A DNA stretch of 7,627 nucleotides from Candidatus Poseidoniaceae archaeon (GTDB lineage: Archaea; Thermoplasmatota; Poseidoniia; Poseidoniales; Poseidoniaceae): positions 1 through 7,627 of the forward strand of contig JAQXFM010000016.1 in the NCBI GenBank assembly GCA_029250305.1, given 5' to 3'. Shown here in pieces: positions 1-6,441 of this stretch (its first letter is position 1; every line of letters begins with the position of its first letter). Under the pieces are notes generated by a model, which was not told where the DNA came from, ran no database searches, and saw nothing but the letters and a program-made list of their open reading frames with translations. The translations under genes were made by a program, and so were the position numbers.

Positions 1-586
1 CTTCGAGTGCATAGTATTCAGCTTGGACCGGAACCATCACCCAATTGGCTGCACACATTGCGTTGATGGACAACAAACCAAGGGAAGGCGGTGTGTCGAT
101 GATGATGTAATCGAATTCATCGATGATTGGCATGAGCGCCTCTCTCAACCGTGTTTCTCGACCAATTTTGTGGCTCAATTCAATCTCTGCCCCCGAGAGG
201 TGAATGTCGCTGGGCAACAGCCAGAGGTGGCCAACGGAAACACTGTCTGGTGCTTTCTTGTTGTTATTGCGCAAACTCCAGGCGTCTTGCATTGATTCAG
301 TCAATTCTTTTGGACCGATAAGGTACTCTTCCATGAGCGGCAATTCTTCTCCGGAATCATTGGTGAGCAAATCATACGAGGTCTTCTTGACGTTCTTTTT
401 CTCTACACCGAACGAGGTCGCACAGTTTCCTTGTGGATCCAAGTCGATCAGCAACACCTTGGCTTTTGGAAGGCCTTGGCGCTTCGAACCTTTTGCGAGA
501 GCAGCAGCAAGATTGACTGCAGTCGTGGTTTTGGCACAACCGCCTTTTTGATTCGCTACGGCGATGACCATCTTGTACGGATTCAA
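1..586 (-). CDS. ParA/Soj-like P-loop ATPase, C-terminus cut off by window edge
   Basis: Deviant Walker-A ATPase of the ParA/MinD superfamily; relatives dimerise on ATP and position DNA or protein cargo. About 195 residues are visible. The P-loop reads KGGCAKTT, with the signature lysine at residue 14 and the phosphate-binding lysine at 19; the usual glycine before that lysine is alanine, a variant I recall from other ParA proteins. Walker A' is LLIDLDPQGN and Walker B is IIIDTPPSLG, followed by a VPVQAEYYALE stretch typical of chromosomal Soj/ParA rather than MinD. I chose the TTG at 586 because GAGGAGGTGA at 600-591 lies 4 nt before it; an in-frame ATG at 571 would sit 19 nt from that site. 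The gene follows moxR by 70 nt. No ParB partner is visible, so the cargo is unknown. Family assignment is firm, role is not. Confidence 0.93.
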   Translation of the reverse strand, partial: MNPYKMVIAVANQKGGCAKTTTAVNLAAALAKGSKRQGLPKAKVLLIDLDPQGNCATSFGVEKKNVKKTSYDLLTNDSGEELPLMEEYLIGPKELTESMQDAWSLRNNNKKAPDSVSVGHLWLLPSDIHLSGAEIELSHKIGRETRLREALMPIIDEFDYIIIDTPPSLGLLSINAMCAANWVMVPVQAEYYALE

Positions 587-590
587 CTCT

Positions 591-600
591 TCACCTCCTC
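591..600 (-). promoter_or_regulatory. Shine-Dalgarno site that favours a TTG start for the parA-like gene
   Basis: On the minus strand GAGGAGGTGA is a near-perfect complement of the archaeal 16S 3' end. It lies 4 nt before TTG at 586 and 19 nt before ATG at 571, so the TTG start is preferred. Confidence 0.6.
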
Positions 601-608
601 TGACATGT

Positions 609-631
609 AAAGGAGAGATGCTCTCCCCTTT
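609..631 (-). repeat. Inverted repeat in the moxR-parA gap
   Basis: The minus-strand RNA would read AAAGGGGAGAG, a 3-nt CAT loop, then CTCTCCTTT, giving about 9 pairs with a 2-nt bulge. No T-run follows, so a terminator is unlikely. The second arm also contains CTCCT, complementary to AGGAG in the Shine-Dalgarno site at 600-591, so two exclusive pairings are possible. Confidence 0.45.
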
Positions 632-656
632 GAATGCAACCACAACGGTCCAAACA

Positions 657-1667
657 TCAAGCCGGTTGGATGACTGGGACTGGAACTTCCGAGAGGATTT
701 TTCGCACGATGTGCATTCCAGTGATTCCACGAATCTTTGCTTCTGGCTTCATGTTGATACGGTGGGAGATGACTTGCAATGCAATGCCCTTGATGTCGTC
801 AGGAATGACGTAGTTTCGTCCAGCGATTGCAGCAGCGGCACGTCCAGTCTTGAACAGCGACTGAGATGCACGAGGCGATGCTCCGTTGGTGACACGGTGG
901 TCTTCACGTGTTCGTTGAACGATTTCGACGATGTAAGAGAGGATTGCTGGATCGACGTGAACGGTTTCCAGTGCCTTTTGCATGGCGACGACCTTCTTTG
1001 GCGAGGTAATCTGTTGAACATCGTGACCATCCTTTCCTCGCAACTTGCGTCGGGCGAGGATTGCCTTTTCTTCAGCACGGTCGGGGTAACCCATGCTCAT
1101 CTTCATCAAGAATCGGTCCATTTGCGCCTCAGGGAGCGGGTATGTTCCTTCTTGCTCGATTGGGTTTTGCGTTGCGATAACAACGAAAGGTGCCGGGAGT
1201 TTGTGGGTAATACCCTCAATAGTCACTTGCTTTTCTTCCATTGCTTCGAGAAGCGCAGCCTGCGTCTTTGGCGGGGCACGGTTAATTTCGTCAGCAAGGA
1301 GAATGTTGGAGAACAGAGGTCCTGCACGGAGTTTGAATTCTCCAGCTTTTTGGTCGTACATATAGGTCCCCATGATATCCGAAGGGAGCAAATCCGGAGT
1401 AAATTGCACACGCTTGAACTTGCAGCCGAGAGCTTGTGCGAAGGTGTTTGCAAGCAATGTCTTCGCCAGTCCGGGGAAATCTTCGAGAAGGATGTTTCCG
1501 TTGGAGAGAATACCCACCGTGACACGGCGTAGGTTCTCATTCTTTCCAATGATCACCTTGCTGACTTCGTTCATGAGGCTGTTTGAGATGGCGGAAACTG
1601 TGCCAATCAAATCTTGAGCGCCGGGGTTTTGACCCATTGCGGGTGCTGCTGTGAATCCTGCTTCCAT
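657..1667 (-). CDS. MoxR-family AAA+ ATPase
   Basis: A 336-residue MoxR-type AAA+ ATPase, a family thought to act as chaperones in maturation of protein complexes. Visible motifs in order are Walker A EDFPGLAKT (62-70), Walker B LLADEINR (123-130) followed by the family-typical APPKTQAALLEAMEE, sensor 1 in FVVIATQNPIEQEGTYPLPEAQMDRF (N168), and a sensor-2 region with SPRAS (R266). Length is normal for the family. ATG at 1667 is chosen because GGAGG at 1679-1675 lies 7 nt upstream; the frame stays open back to 1733, but that extension has no ribosome site and no family resemblance. MoxR genes usually neighbour DUF58 and von Willebrand-A genes; here the next gene is ParA-like and the previous is infB, so the substrate cannot be read from context. 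Confidence 0.95.
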   Translation of the reverse strand: MEAGFTAAPAMGQNPGAQDLIGTVSAISNSLMNEVSKVIIGKNENLRRVTVGILSNGNILLEDFPGLAKTLLANTFAQALGCKFKRVQFTPDLLPSDIMGTYMYDQKAGEFKLRAGPLFSNILLADEINRAPPKTQAALLEAMEEKQVTIEGITHKLPAPFVVIATQNPIEQEGTYPLPEAQMDRFLMKMSMGYPDRAEEKAILARRKLRGKDGHDVQQITSPKKVVAMQKALETVHVDPAILSYIVEIVQRTREDHRVTNGASPRASQSLFKTGRAAAAIAGRNYVIPDDIKGIALQVISHRINMKPEAKIRGITGMHIVRKILSEVPVPVIQPA

Positions 1668-1707
1668 GGTAAGGCCTCCAAAGGACAAGTTCGCAACCGC
1701 GCCCTTC

Positions 1708-1717
1708 CATATATGAA
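1708..1717 (-). promoter_or_regulatory. Possible TATA box for moxR
   Basis: The minus strand reads TTCATATATG about 41-50 nt before the moxR ATG. Transcription starting some 25 nt downstream would give a leader of roughly 20 nt that still includes the GGAGG site. It lies in the 107-nt infB-moxR gap, the longest break on this side of the translation operon. Only the motif and its spacing support it; no clear BRE is visible. Confidence 0.35.
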
Positions 1718-1748
1718 TGTGAGGGGGTGACAAGTCAACAAAGTGTCA

Positions 1749-1762
1749 GCCCAAGCAAGGGC
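1749..1762 (-). repeat. Short hairpin just after infB
   Basis: GCCC, a 6-nt loop and GGGC follow the infB stop codon by 12 nt. The stem is only 4 bp and no T-run follows, so it might contribute to 3'-end formation or be chance. Confidence 0.25.
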
Positions 1763-1774
1763 GTGTCGTTCGAC

Positions 1775-3697
1775 TTAACGTCCCCAGAAGTGGTTTTCTT
1801 TCCTGTGCAAGCGAATCAGTTCATCTAAGATTTCTTGTTCCACAGGATTGAGTTCGATTTTCTTCAGTCGCTTGGCATGGGATTCGGGGACATCCACATA
1901 GAATTCATCGAGTTCCTCAATGTGCCTTCCAACGGTCGGTCCATTGATGGCTACGGCAACCTCGTCTCCTTGATTTGCTTCCTTGACATCTTCCGATGCC
2001 CGCGTTCGCAGGCTCTTGATTTGACCAACGGGGGTGCCATCAAGTTTCATCAAACGCTGTCCAATGTGGACTCGGCCACCGAGGACGCGCATGCCAACGA
2101 TGGCTGGGCCTTTTGCTCTGAAGGTGTGATCCTTGAGGTAGAGCAATCGTCCTGGATACACGAGCGATTCTCGTAGTTCAGCAGCCATTTTCTCAGCCGT
2201 TTCTTCCCGCCATGCTTCGTAAGCATCCAAGATATGGTAAATGATGCTGCCACTGAAAAATCTGATTTCGGAATCATCATCGTTTAATGAATCAGCAACC
2301 TCTGAGTTCCCTTTGACGGAAAATCCGAGAATAACCTTGTTGAGTGGATCTTGTGCGGACTTCGCCATGAGAATGTCCCGCTTGTTGACAGGGCCAACTG
2401 TTGCTTGGCGCACAGGGATTTTCAATTTAGCCAGTTCAAACCCGAGGGCTTCCAAACCGCCAACGGTGTCTGCCTTGATGACCACACCTTTGCGTTCTTC
2501 TTCGGCCCCTCTGCAAGGCCCCTTCTTTGTGTGTGCCTTGAAATCCACGCGAGGAAATACCTCGCTGCACTTTGAGCACATGATTGGCATGGAGTCAAAG
2601 ATAGCTCGCCATTCCTGACGAATTGCGTTCTCAGCCTCTTCCTTTTGTTCTTGCGTGTTGGCGAGATACAACGTGGTTCCTGCAATTGTGTTTTCGAGTT
2701 TTGGTGCGACGATCTTCACGCCACATGCCGCCTCAACACTGTCGAAGTTAACCCATCGCTTGCCTGCATCTCGCATTTCAGCCATGCCTTTTGGTCGTTT
2801 TAGTCCCTTGATGTGGGTCTCGAAAGGACCGTCGTTTGCAGCGACCATGATTTTGTCACCAACCTTGAGTTCGCCACGGTAGAGAATGACGTCAATCGTC
2901 TTGCCCATGCCAACTTCATCGCGCATCTCAAGCACGGTTCCTTCAGCAGCGCCGAGCGTGTCTGTCAATCGATCTTCGAGAAACCGCTCTGCAAGACCAA
3001 CGGTGACTGCCAAAAGGTCTTGGAGGCCTTCGCCATCCTTTGCAGACATTGGCACGAGGGCGACATTTTGTCGGAAGTCACGAATTTGGTCGTACCGTTC
3101 AATGTTGAATCCATGTTCTGAGAATTGGCCAAGAAGTTTCCAGTAGCGGTCCTCAAACAAGGAGCGTACATCTTCACGCTGTTCTTTGAACGATTCCATG
3201 AACGACCGCCCATGTTGTGTGCGCCATCCGTGGATTCTGTCCACTTTATTGCACGCAATGACAAACGGAGTGCGGGTTTCCTTCAACGTGTGCAAACTTT
3301 CGATGGTTTGTGGCTGAAGTCCTTCCATGACGTCGATGACAAGCACGGCAATGTCCGCAACTGAACCGCCACGGTTTCGCAAACTGACGAACGAGTGGTG
3401 GCCAGGCGTGTCGATGAACAACAATCCTGGTGACTTGAATTTCTTTCCACCCATCATGGCTTCGCATGTCTTGTTAAGGACATCCGCAGGAACTTCAGTT
3501 GCGCCAATGTGTTGCGTGATGCCGCCAGCCTCGCGGTCCATGACGCTGGCTTGGCGTTCGCTGCCAATGGAGCGAACTAAATCCAATACGCTGGTTTTGC
3601 CGTGATCTACGTGGCCGAGAACGGACACGATTGGTTGTCGATTATGGCCTCGCTCAACAGCAGGTGCTTCAGGCGAATCCTGTTCGGTTTCGTCCAT
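1775..3697 (-). CDS. infB: Translation initiation factor aIF5B (IF-2 family GTPase) with a zinc-finger-like insertion
   Basis: Cytoplasmic GTPase that promotes ribosomal subunit joining and initiator tRNA placement. The 640 residues carry G1 GHVDHGKT (28-35), the AGGITQHIGATEVP switch segment (57-70), G3 DTPGH (96-100), G4 NKVD (150-153) and G5 SAK (218-220), then the beta-barrel domain II, a domain III starting near GVVIKADTVGGLEALG (404-419), and a C-terminal barrel ending in the typical KENHFWGR. The N-terminus is a short acidic tail. Two oddities: after DTPGH the usual Glu is His; and before domain III there is an insertion with C374, C377, H389 and C395 (CX2C-X11-H-X5-C), which could bind zinc and which I do not know from characterised aIF5B. 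ATG 3697 has GAGGTGA 4 nt upstream. It follows ndk by 32 nt, likely the same transcript. Confidence 0.97.
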   Translation of the reverse strand: MDETEQDSPEAPAVERGHNRQPIVSVLGHVDHGKTSVLDLVRSIGSERQASVMDREAGGITQHIGATEVPADVLNKTCEAMMGGKKFKSPGLLFIDTPGHHSFVSLRNRGGSVADIAVLVIDVMEGLQPQTIESLHTLKETRTPFVIACNKVDRIHGWRTQHGRSFMESFKEQREDVRSLFEDRYWKLLGQFSEHGFNIERYDQIRDFRQNVALVPMSAKDGEGLQDLLAVTVGLAERFLEDRLTDTLGAAEGTVLEMRDEVGMGKTIDVILYRGELKVGDKIMVAANDGPFETHIKGLKRPKGMAEMRDAGKRWVNFDSVEAACGVKIVAPKLENTIAGTTLYLANTQEQKEEAENAIRQEWRAIFDSMPIMCSKCSEVFPRVDFKAHTKKGPCRGAEEERKGVVIKADTVGGLEALGFELAKLKIPVRQATVGPVNKRDILMAKSAQDPLNKVILGFSVKGNSEVADSLNDDDSEIRFFSGSIIYHILDAYEAWREETAEKMAAELRESLVYPGRLLYLKDHTFRAKGPAIVGMRVLGGRVHIGQRLMKLDGTPVGQIKSLRTRASEDVKEANQGDEVAVAINGPTVGRHIEELDEFYVDVPESHAKRLKKIELNPVEQEILDELIRLHRKENHFWGR

Positions 3698-3729
3698 GAT
3701 ATCACCTCAGCCCCTTGTTGGGGTTGCAC

Positions 3730-4176
3730 TCACTCGTAGACCCAAGTGGTGATTGTTTGGTCCCATTCCATGAGTCCTTCTGGGAACCAGAGGCCCAGCT
3801 CGAACGCAGCGGTTTCAGCCGCATCAGATCCGTGAATCATGTTGAAGCCCATGTCCATGCCGAAGTCGCCTCGGATGGTTCCCGGGGTTGCTTCACGGCC
3901 GTTGGTTGAACCGATGAGGGTTCGAGCCACGGTGATGGCGTCCTTGCCAGACCATGCCATACAGACAACAGGTCCAGAGGTGACGAATTTGATGAGTCCT
4001 GGGTAGAACGGACGTTCATTGTGGACTTCATAGTGTGCCTCTGCGGTTTCTTGGCTAGGAACGACGGACTTCAATCCGACGAGTTTCAAGCCCTTGCGCT
4101 CGAATCGACCCAAAATTTCTGCAATAAGTCCGCGTTGTACGCCATCAGGCTTGATCATAACATAGGTTGTTTCCAT
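3730..4176 (-). CDS. ndk: Nucleoside diphosphate kinase
   Basis: Transfers the gamma phosphate from ATP to other nucleoside diphosphates through a phosphohistidine, keeping GTP available for translation factors such as its neighbour aIF5B. The 148 residues match the family throughout: YVMIKPDGVQRG near the N-terminus, ERPFYPGLIKFVTSGP (54-69), PGTIRGDFG (98-106) and the active-site NMIHGSDA with catalytic H115. The frame opens earlier at a TTG (4188), but GGTGA lies 5 nt before the ATG at 4176 and the protein then starts directly at the family's first strand, so the ATG is preferred. It sits between rpl24e (112 nt upstream) and infB (32 nt downstream), the usual euryarchaeal order. Confidence 0.97.
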   Translation of the reverse strand: METTYVMIKPDGVQRGLIAEILGRFERKGLKLVGLKSVVPSQETAEAHYEVHNERPFYPGLIKFVTSGPVVCMAWSGKDAITVARTLIGSTNGREATPGTIRGDFGMDMGFNMIHGSDAAETAAFELGLWFPEGLMEWDQTITTWVYE

Positions 4177-4240
4177 GGTGTTCACCAAACCGTCCGACTG
4201 GACCCCCCTTTATGAGCCATACGGCCGCACAGGGTCATAG

Positions 4241-4256
4241 AAAAACACCGATGGTG
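4241..4256 (-). terminator. Weak hairpin plus T5 between rpl24e and ndk
   Basis: The minus strand reads CACC, ATC loop, GGTG, then TTTTT, some 33 nt after the rpl24e stop. The stem is only 4 bp, extendable by G-T pairs. Archaeal termination often needs little more than a T-run, so it may partly end the ribosomal-protein transcript, with read-through to ndk. Confidence 0.35.
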
Positions 4257-4288
4257 CCTATTGGTTGCTAGCGGTCAGGGATTCAGGA

Positions 4289-4480
4289 TCACTGAATGCC
4301 GCCCTTGACAAAGTGGCGAGTCCACTTGACACGGCGAGAGTTTCGCTTGAGCTTCACCATGTTCTTGCGGGCCTTGGAGTTCTTGAACCACATGACGCTA
4401 CCGTCACGGCGGACGAACATCATGCCCGTGCCAGGTTCAATTTCTTCACCGGAAAAAGTACAGATTCTACGTTCTGGCAT
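4289..4480 (-). CDS. rpl24e: Large-subunit ribosomal protein L24e (eL24), degenerate zinc site
   Basis: A 63-residue L24e: EIEPGTGMMFVRRDGSVMWF and NMVKLKRNSRRVKWT are the family's core and C-terminal signatures. Most archaeal versions hold zinc with a CXXC near the N-terminus and a second CXXXC after the conserved Phe. Here the first pair is C7 followed by TFS, and the second reads FKNSKA, so only one of four cysteines remains. Eukaryotic L24 also lost part of this site, so this need not abolish function. ATG at 4480 has GAGGTGA at 4492-4486 with 5-nt spacing; that ribosome site includes the TGA stop of rps28e, suggesting translational coupling. It is the third gene of the L7Ae-S28e-L24e group. 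Confidence 0.95.
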   Translation of the reverse strand: MPERRICTFSGEEIEPGTGMMFVRRDGSVMWFKNSKARKNMVKLKRNSRRVKWTRHFVKGGIQ

Positions 4481-4485
4481 TCACT

Positions 4486-4710
4486 TCACCTCGAGTTGAG
4501 CTTACGGGCTTCACGACCGGTGTCCTTGAGCATCAAAATGTCGCCGACACGAATTGGACCGAGGACGTTTCGGGAGATGATTCTTCCAACGTCTCGTGGA
4601 TTGGGGGCATCGTTTACACGGACCTTGACTTGAGTTGCTTCACCGGTCATACCGGTGCGGCCGACGATTTCGACGACTTCAGCAGGCCATCCGTTGAGTT
4701 CTTCGCTCAT
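4486..4710 (-). CDS. rps28e: Small-subunit ribosomal protein S28e (eS28)
   Basis: A 74-residue OB-fold protein of the 30S subunit, placed near the mRNA exit region in known archaeal and eukaryotic ribosomes. The sequence contains the family core EVVEIVGRTGMTGEATQVKVRV and the C-terminal signature RNVLGPIRVGDILML followed by REARKL. Length is normal, with a slightly longer N-terminal tail (MSEELNGWPA). ATG at 4710 follows an AGGAGG-type site around 4724-4718. It starts 24 nt after rpl7ae and stops 5 nt before rpl24e, whose ribosome site overlaps the stop codon. Confidence 0.97.
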   Translation of the reverse strand: MSEELNGWPAEVVEIVGRTGMTGEATQVKVRVNDAPNPRDVGRIISRNVLGPIRVGDILMLKDTGREARKLNSR

Positions 4711-4734
4711 GATTTTCGCCTCCTAATTTTAGGT

Positions 4735-5106
4735 TCAAGCCTTGAGTGCGTTGATCATGTCAACGACTTGGGTGAACTTTTCTTGTGCGCCTTTGGTGAT
4801 TTCCATGACTGCAATGGATGCGGTCTTGACACCGTCAGGAAGTCCAGCTTCCTTGGCGAGGTATTCTTGAGATGGGACGTATCCGTATGGGATGCCTTTC
4901 TCTTCACAGATCAAAGGGATGTGAGCGAGGAGTTCAGGTGGGTTCACATCAACTGCGAGAACAATGAATTGAGCAGTGCCGCGCTCTGCGGTCTTGGTCA
5001 CTTCATTGCTGCCCTTCTTCAGGCGGCCATTGGAGTTGGCTTGCAGCATGTCATAGATCTTGTCAGATACTTCTTCGGGGGTTTCAAATCGCACGTGTAC
5101 ACTCAT
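4735..5106 (-). CDS. rpl7ae: Large-subunit ribosomal protein L7Ae, kink-turn RNA binder
   Basis: L7Ae binds kink-turns in 23S rRNA and, in archaea, in box C/D and H/ACA guide RNAs and RNase P. The protein (123 residues from ATG 5106) has the RNA-contacting GSNEVTK segment, AVDVNPPELLAHIPLICEEKGIPYGYVPS, and the expected C-terminal helix. The start is uncertain: an in-frame GTG at 5115 lies 5 nt after GAGG, whereas ATG 5106 lies 5 nt after GAAGTGA. I prefer the ATG because MSVHVRFETPEEV matches the family's beginning. It is the first gene of the ribosomal group and has a TATA box upstream. L7Ae autoregulation through leader kink-turns is known in other archaea; I found no clean kink-turn here. 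Confidence 0.96.
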   Translation of the reverse strand: MSVHVRFETPEEVSDKIYDMLQANSNGRLKKGSNEVTKTAERGTAQFIVLAVDVNPPELLAHIPLICEEKGIPYGYVPSQEYLAKEAGLPDGVKTASIAVMEITKGAQEKFTQVVDMINALKA

Positions 5107-5156
5107 TGGATTCACTTCTTCCTCATGTTAAGGCAATCCTTGCGCAGAACCTCGCG

Positions 5157-5165
5157 GATATAAAC
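5157..5165 (-). promoter_or_regulatory. TATA box for the rpl7ae-rps28e-rpl24e operon
   Basis: The minus strand reads GTTTATATC, close to the archaeal TATA consensus, 51-59 nt before the rpl7ae ATG. A start site about 25 nt downstream (near 5136) would give a leader of about 30 nt. The 138-nt gap from prs and the operon start support it. A second, poorer element (ACATATAGG, about 5219-5227) lies farther upstream. Confidence 0.6.
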
Positions 5166-5253
5166 ACGACGGAAGGAAAATGCAGGTGAACAGGACATGA
5201 AACCCCCTCATTCTTGGCCTATATGTCGGTGTAAACGGGGCACTGCTCTCGAA

Positions 5254-6198
5254 TCATTCCCATTCCAAGGTCTCGAACAGTTCATTCACGCCGCGAGCAA
5301 GGGCGGGGCCTCCGGAGATGACATCGCGGGGGTTTGCGAGCGAACCAGTCGCGTGCACACCATCCACATACCGGATCAATCTGGCGATGGCTCCACCTGT
5401 GAACAAACCATGAGAACATGCAGCATGCACTTCGACAGCACCTTGGCTCCGCAGGGCTTCCGCAGCTCTGCAAATTGTGCCGCCAGTAGCGATCATGTCG
5501 TCAACAATGGCTACGATTTTGCCATCGACGTCCAAGTCCTTCGCTTTATGGACAATGGTATGGGCATCAATTCTTGTCTTCTCTAAGTACGAGAATTCAC
5601 AGTTGATCGTCTCAGCCACGGCAGAGGCTCGATCGATGGCGCCCTTGTCAGGTGAAAGAATGAAATCTGGATTCACGGTTTCTTGAAGGTGCTTTGCCAA
5701 TTCGGGCATGGCTGAAGTAAATGCAACAGGCACTGGCAAATCTTCCAATACCTTAGGGGCGTGCAGGTCAAACACGATAATTCCGTCACATCGTGATGCG
5801 AGCAGGTGGCCAATGGCCCGTGCGGAGATTGCTTCACCTGGCTTGAACCGTTTGTCTTGTCGAGAATATCCGAAATATGGGATGGCAAGCAGGGTTCCGG
5901 GGCCTACATCTTCCAATTGTTGAGGCCCAATTTCCCGCAAATTCTCCAAATTGCCTCTCCTTACATCATTGATGGCCTCGAGCATGAGGAGCGTTTCGAC
6001 GATTCCTGAATCGGGAAATGTGTTGGACACGAGAACGACCGGCTCCTTTCGAACAGCGTCGATCACTTCACTCGGGATTCGAATGTAACCTTCAGAGTCT
6101 GGAAACCTTCGGGTTTCGAGCGAATGATGTTCCCATCCGAGGGATTCTGCAAGTTGAGTCGCCAGCAGGCGCGCGTTGCTTCCAGACAAGACGACCAT
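5254..6198 (-). CDS. prs: Ribose-phosphate pyrophosphokinase (PRPP synthetase)
   Basis: Makes 5-phosphoribosyl-1-pyrophosphate from ribose 5-phosphate and ATP, feeding purine, pyrimidine and histidine synthesis. The 314 residues show both phosphoribosyltransferase-like halves: MVVLSGSNARLLATQLA at the start, the ATP loop segment IPYFGYSRQDKRFKPGEAIS (106-125), FDLHAP (143-148), SPDKGAIDRA, and the PRPP-binding loop VDDMIATGGT (232-241). Compared with archaeal enzymes I remember, the stretch between ETLLMLEAI and LLAIPY (about 78-102) is some 18 residues longer and polar. ATG at 6198 follows GGGGAG with a short spacer. It lies 143 nt downstream of tRNA-Ile and 138 nt upstream of the ribosomal operon, so it may be its own unit; no convincing TATA box was found. 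Confidence 0.96.
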   Translation of the reverse strand: MVVLSGSNARLLATQLAESLGWEHHSLETRRFPDSEGYIRIPSEVIDAVRKEPVVLVSNTFPDSGIVETLLMLEAINDVRRGNLENLREIGPQQLEDVGPGTLLAIPYFGYSRQDKRFKPGEAISARAIGHLLASRCDGIIVFDLHAPKVLEDLPVPVAFTSAMPELAKHLQETVNPDFILSPDKGAIDRASAVAETINCEFSYLEKTRIDAHTIVHKAKDLDVDGKIVAIVDDMIATGGTICRAAEALRSQGAVEVHAACSHGLFTGGAIARLIRYVDGVHATGSLANPRDVISGGPALARGVNELFETLEWE

Positions 6199-6269
6199 GT
6201 TCTCCCCGTAATGAGTCCCAGCGCCGGACCTTCATGTTCTTTGCGAGTGAAACAGCGCATGCTTTGGTT

Positions 6270-6283
6270 CAGTAAATTCACTG
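6270..6283. repeat. 14-bp near-palindrome upstream of prs
   Basis: CAGTAAATTCACTG is an inverted repeat with one mismatched pair, 72 nt before the prs start. It has the shape of a small operator, but the 143-nt gap holds no clear promoter to relate it to. Confidence 0.25.
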
Positions 6284-6341
6284 GTTTCAATCCTTAAACA
6301 GCGTTCAGTGCCACAAAACGGACTGGTTGGTATGGTTAGAG

Positions 6342-6415
6342 TGCGCGAGGCAGGACTTGAACCTGCGACCTCCCGGTTATCAGCCGGGTGCTCCAACCGA
6401 CTAAGCTACCCGCGC
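6342..6415 (-). tRNA. tRNA-Ile, anticodon GAT
   Basis: The minus strand folds into a full cloverleaf. The acceptor stem GCGCGGG pairs with CTCGCGC (one G-T), the D arm is GCTT/GAGC, the anticodon stem is CCCGG/CCGGG with loop CTGATAA giving anticodon GAT, the variable loop is AGGTC, and the T arm is GCAGG-TTCAAGT-CCTGC. The discriminator base is A at 6342. There is no intron and no encoded CCA, so CCA must be added after transcription. It decodes AUC and AUU. It lies between the PRC-barrel gene and prs, all on one strand. Confidence 0.97.
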
Positions 6416-6441
6416 AACTGCAAACCGGCCGACAGACCTCC

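Noticed and set aside
564..1532. Long open frame of 322 codons on the plus strand
   Set aside because: It lies opposite the moxR gene, which has full family motifs; the plus-strand product is rich in Cys, Ser and Arg with no recognisable domain and looks like a codon-bias shadow.
1668..1733. N-terminal extension of MoxR to ATG 1733
   Set aside because: No ribosome site precedes it, it covers the possible TATA box, and a good GGAGG site serves ATG 1667.
4177..4188. TTG start at 4188 for ndk
   Set aside because: It would add MVNT before a normal family start, and GGTGA is correctly placed for the ATG at 4176.
5166..5253. Second promoter or small gene between prs and rpl7ae
   Set aside because: ACATATAGG near 5223 is TATA-like but no start codon with a ribosome site follows at a sensible distance other than through the better TATA at 5157-5165.
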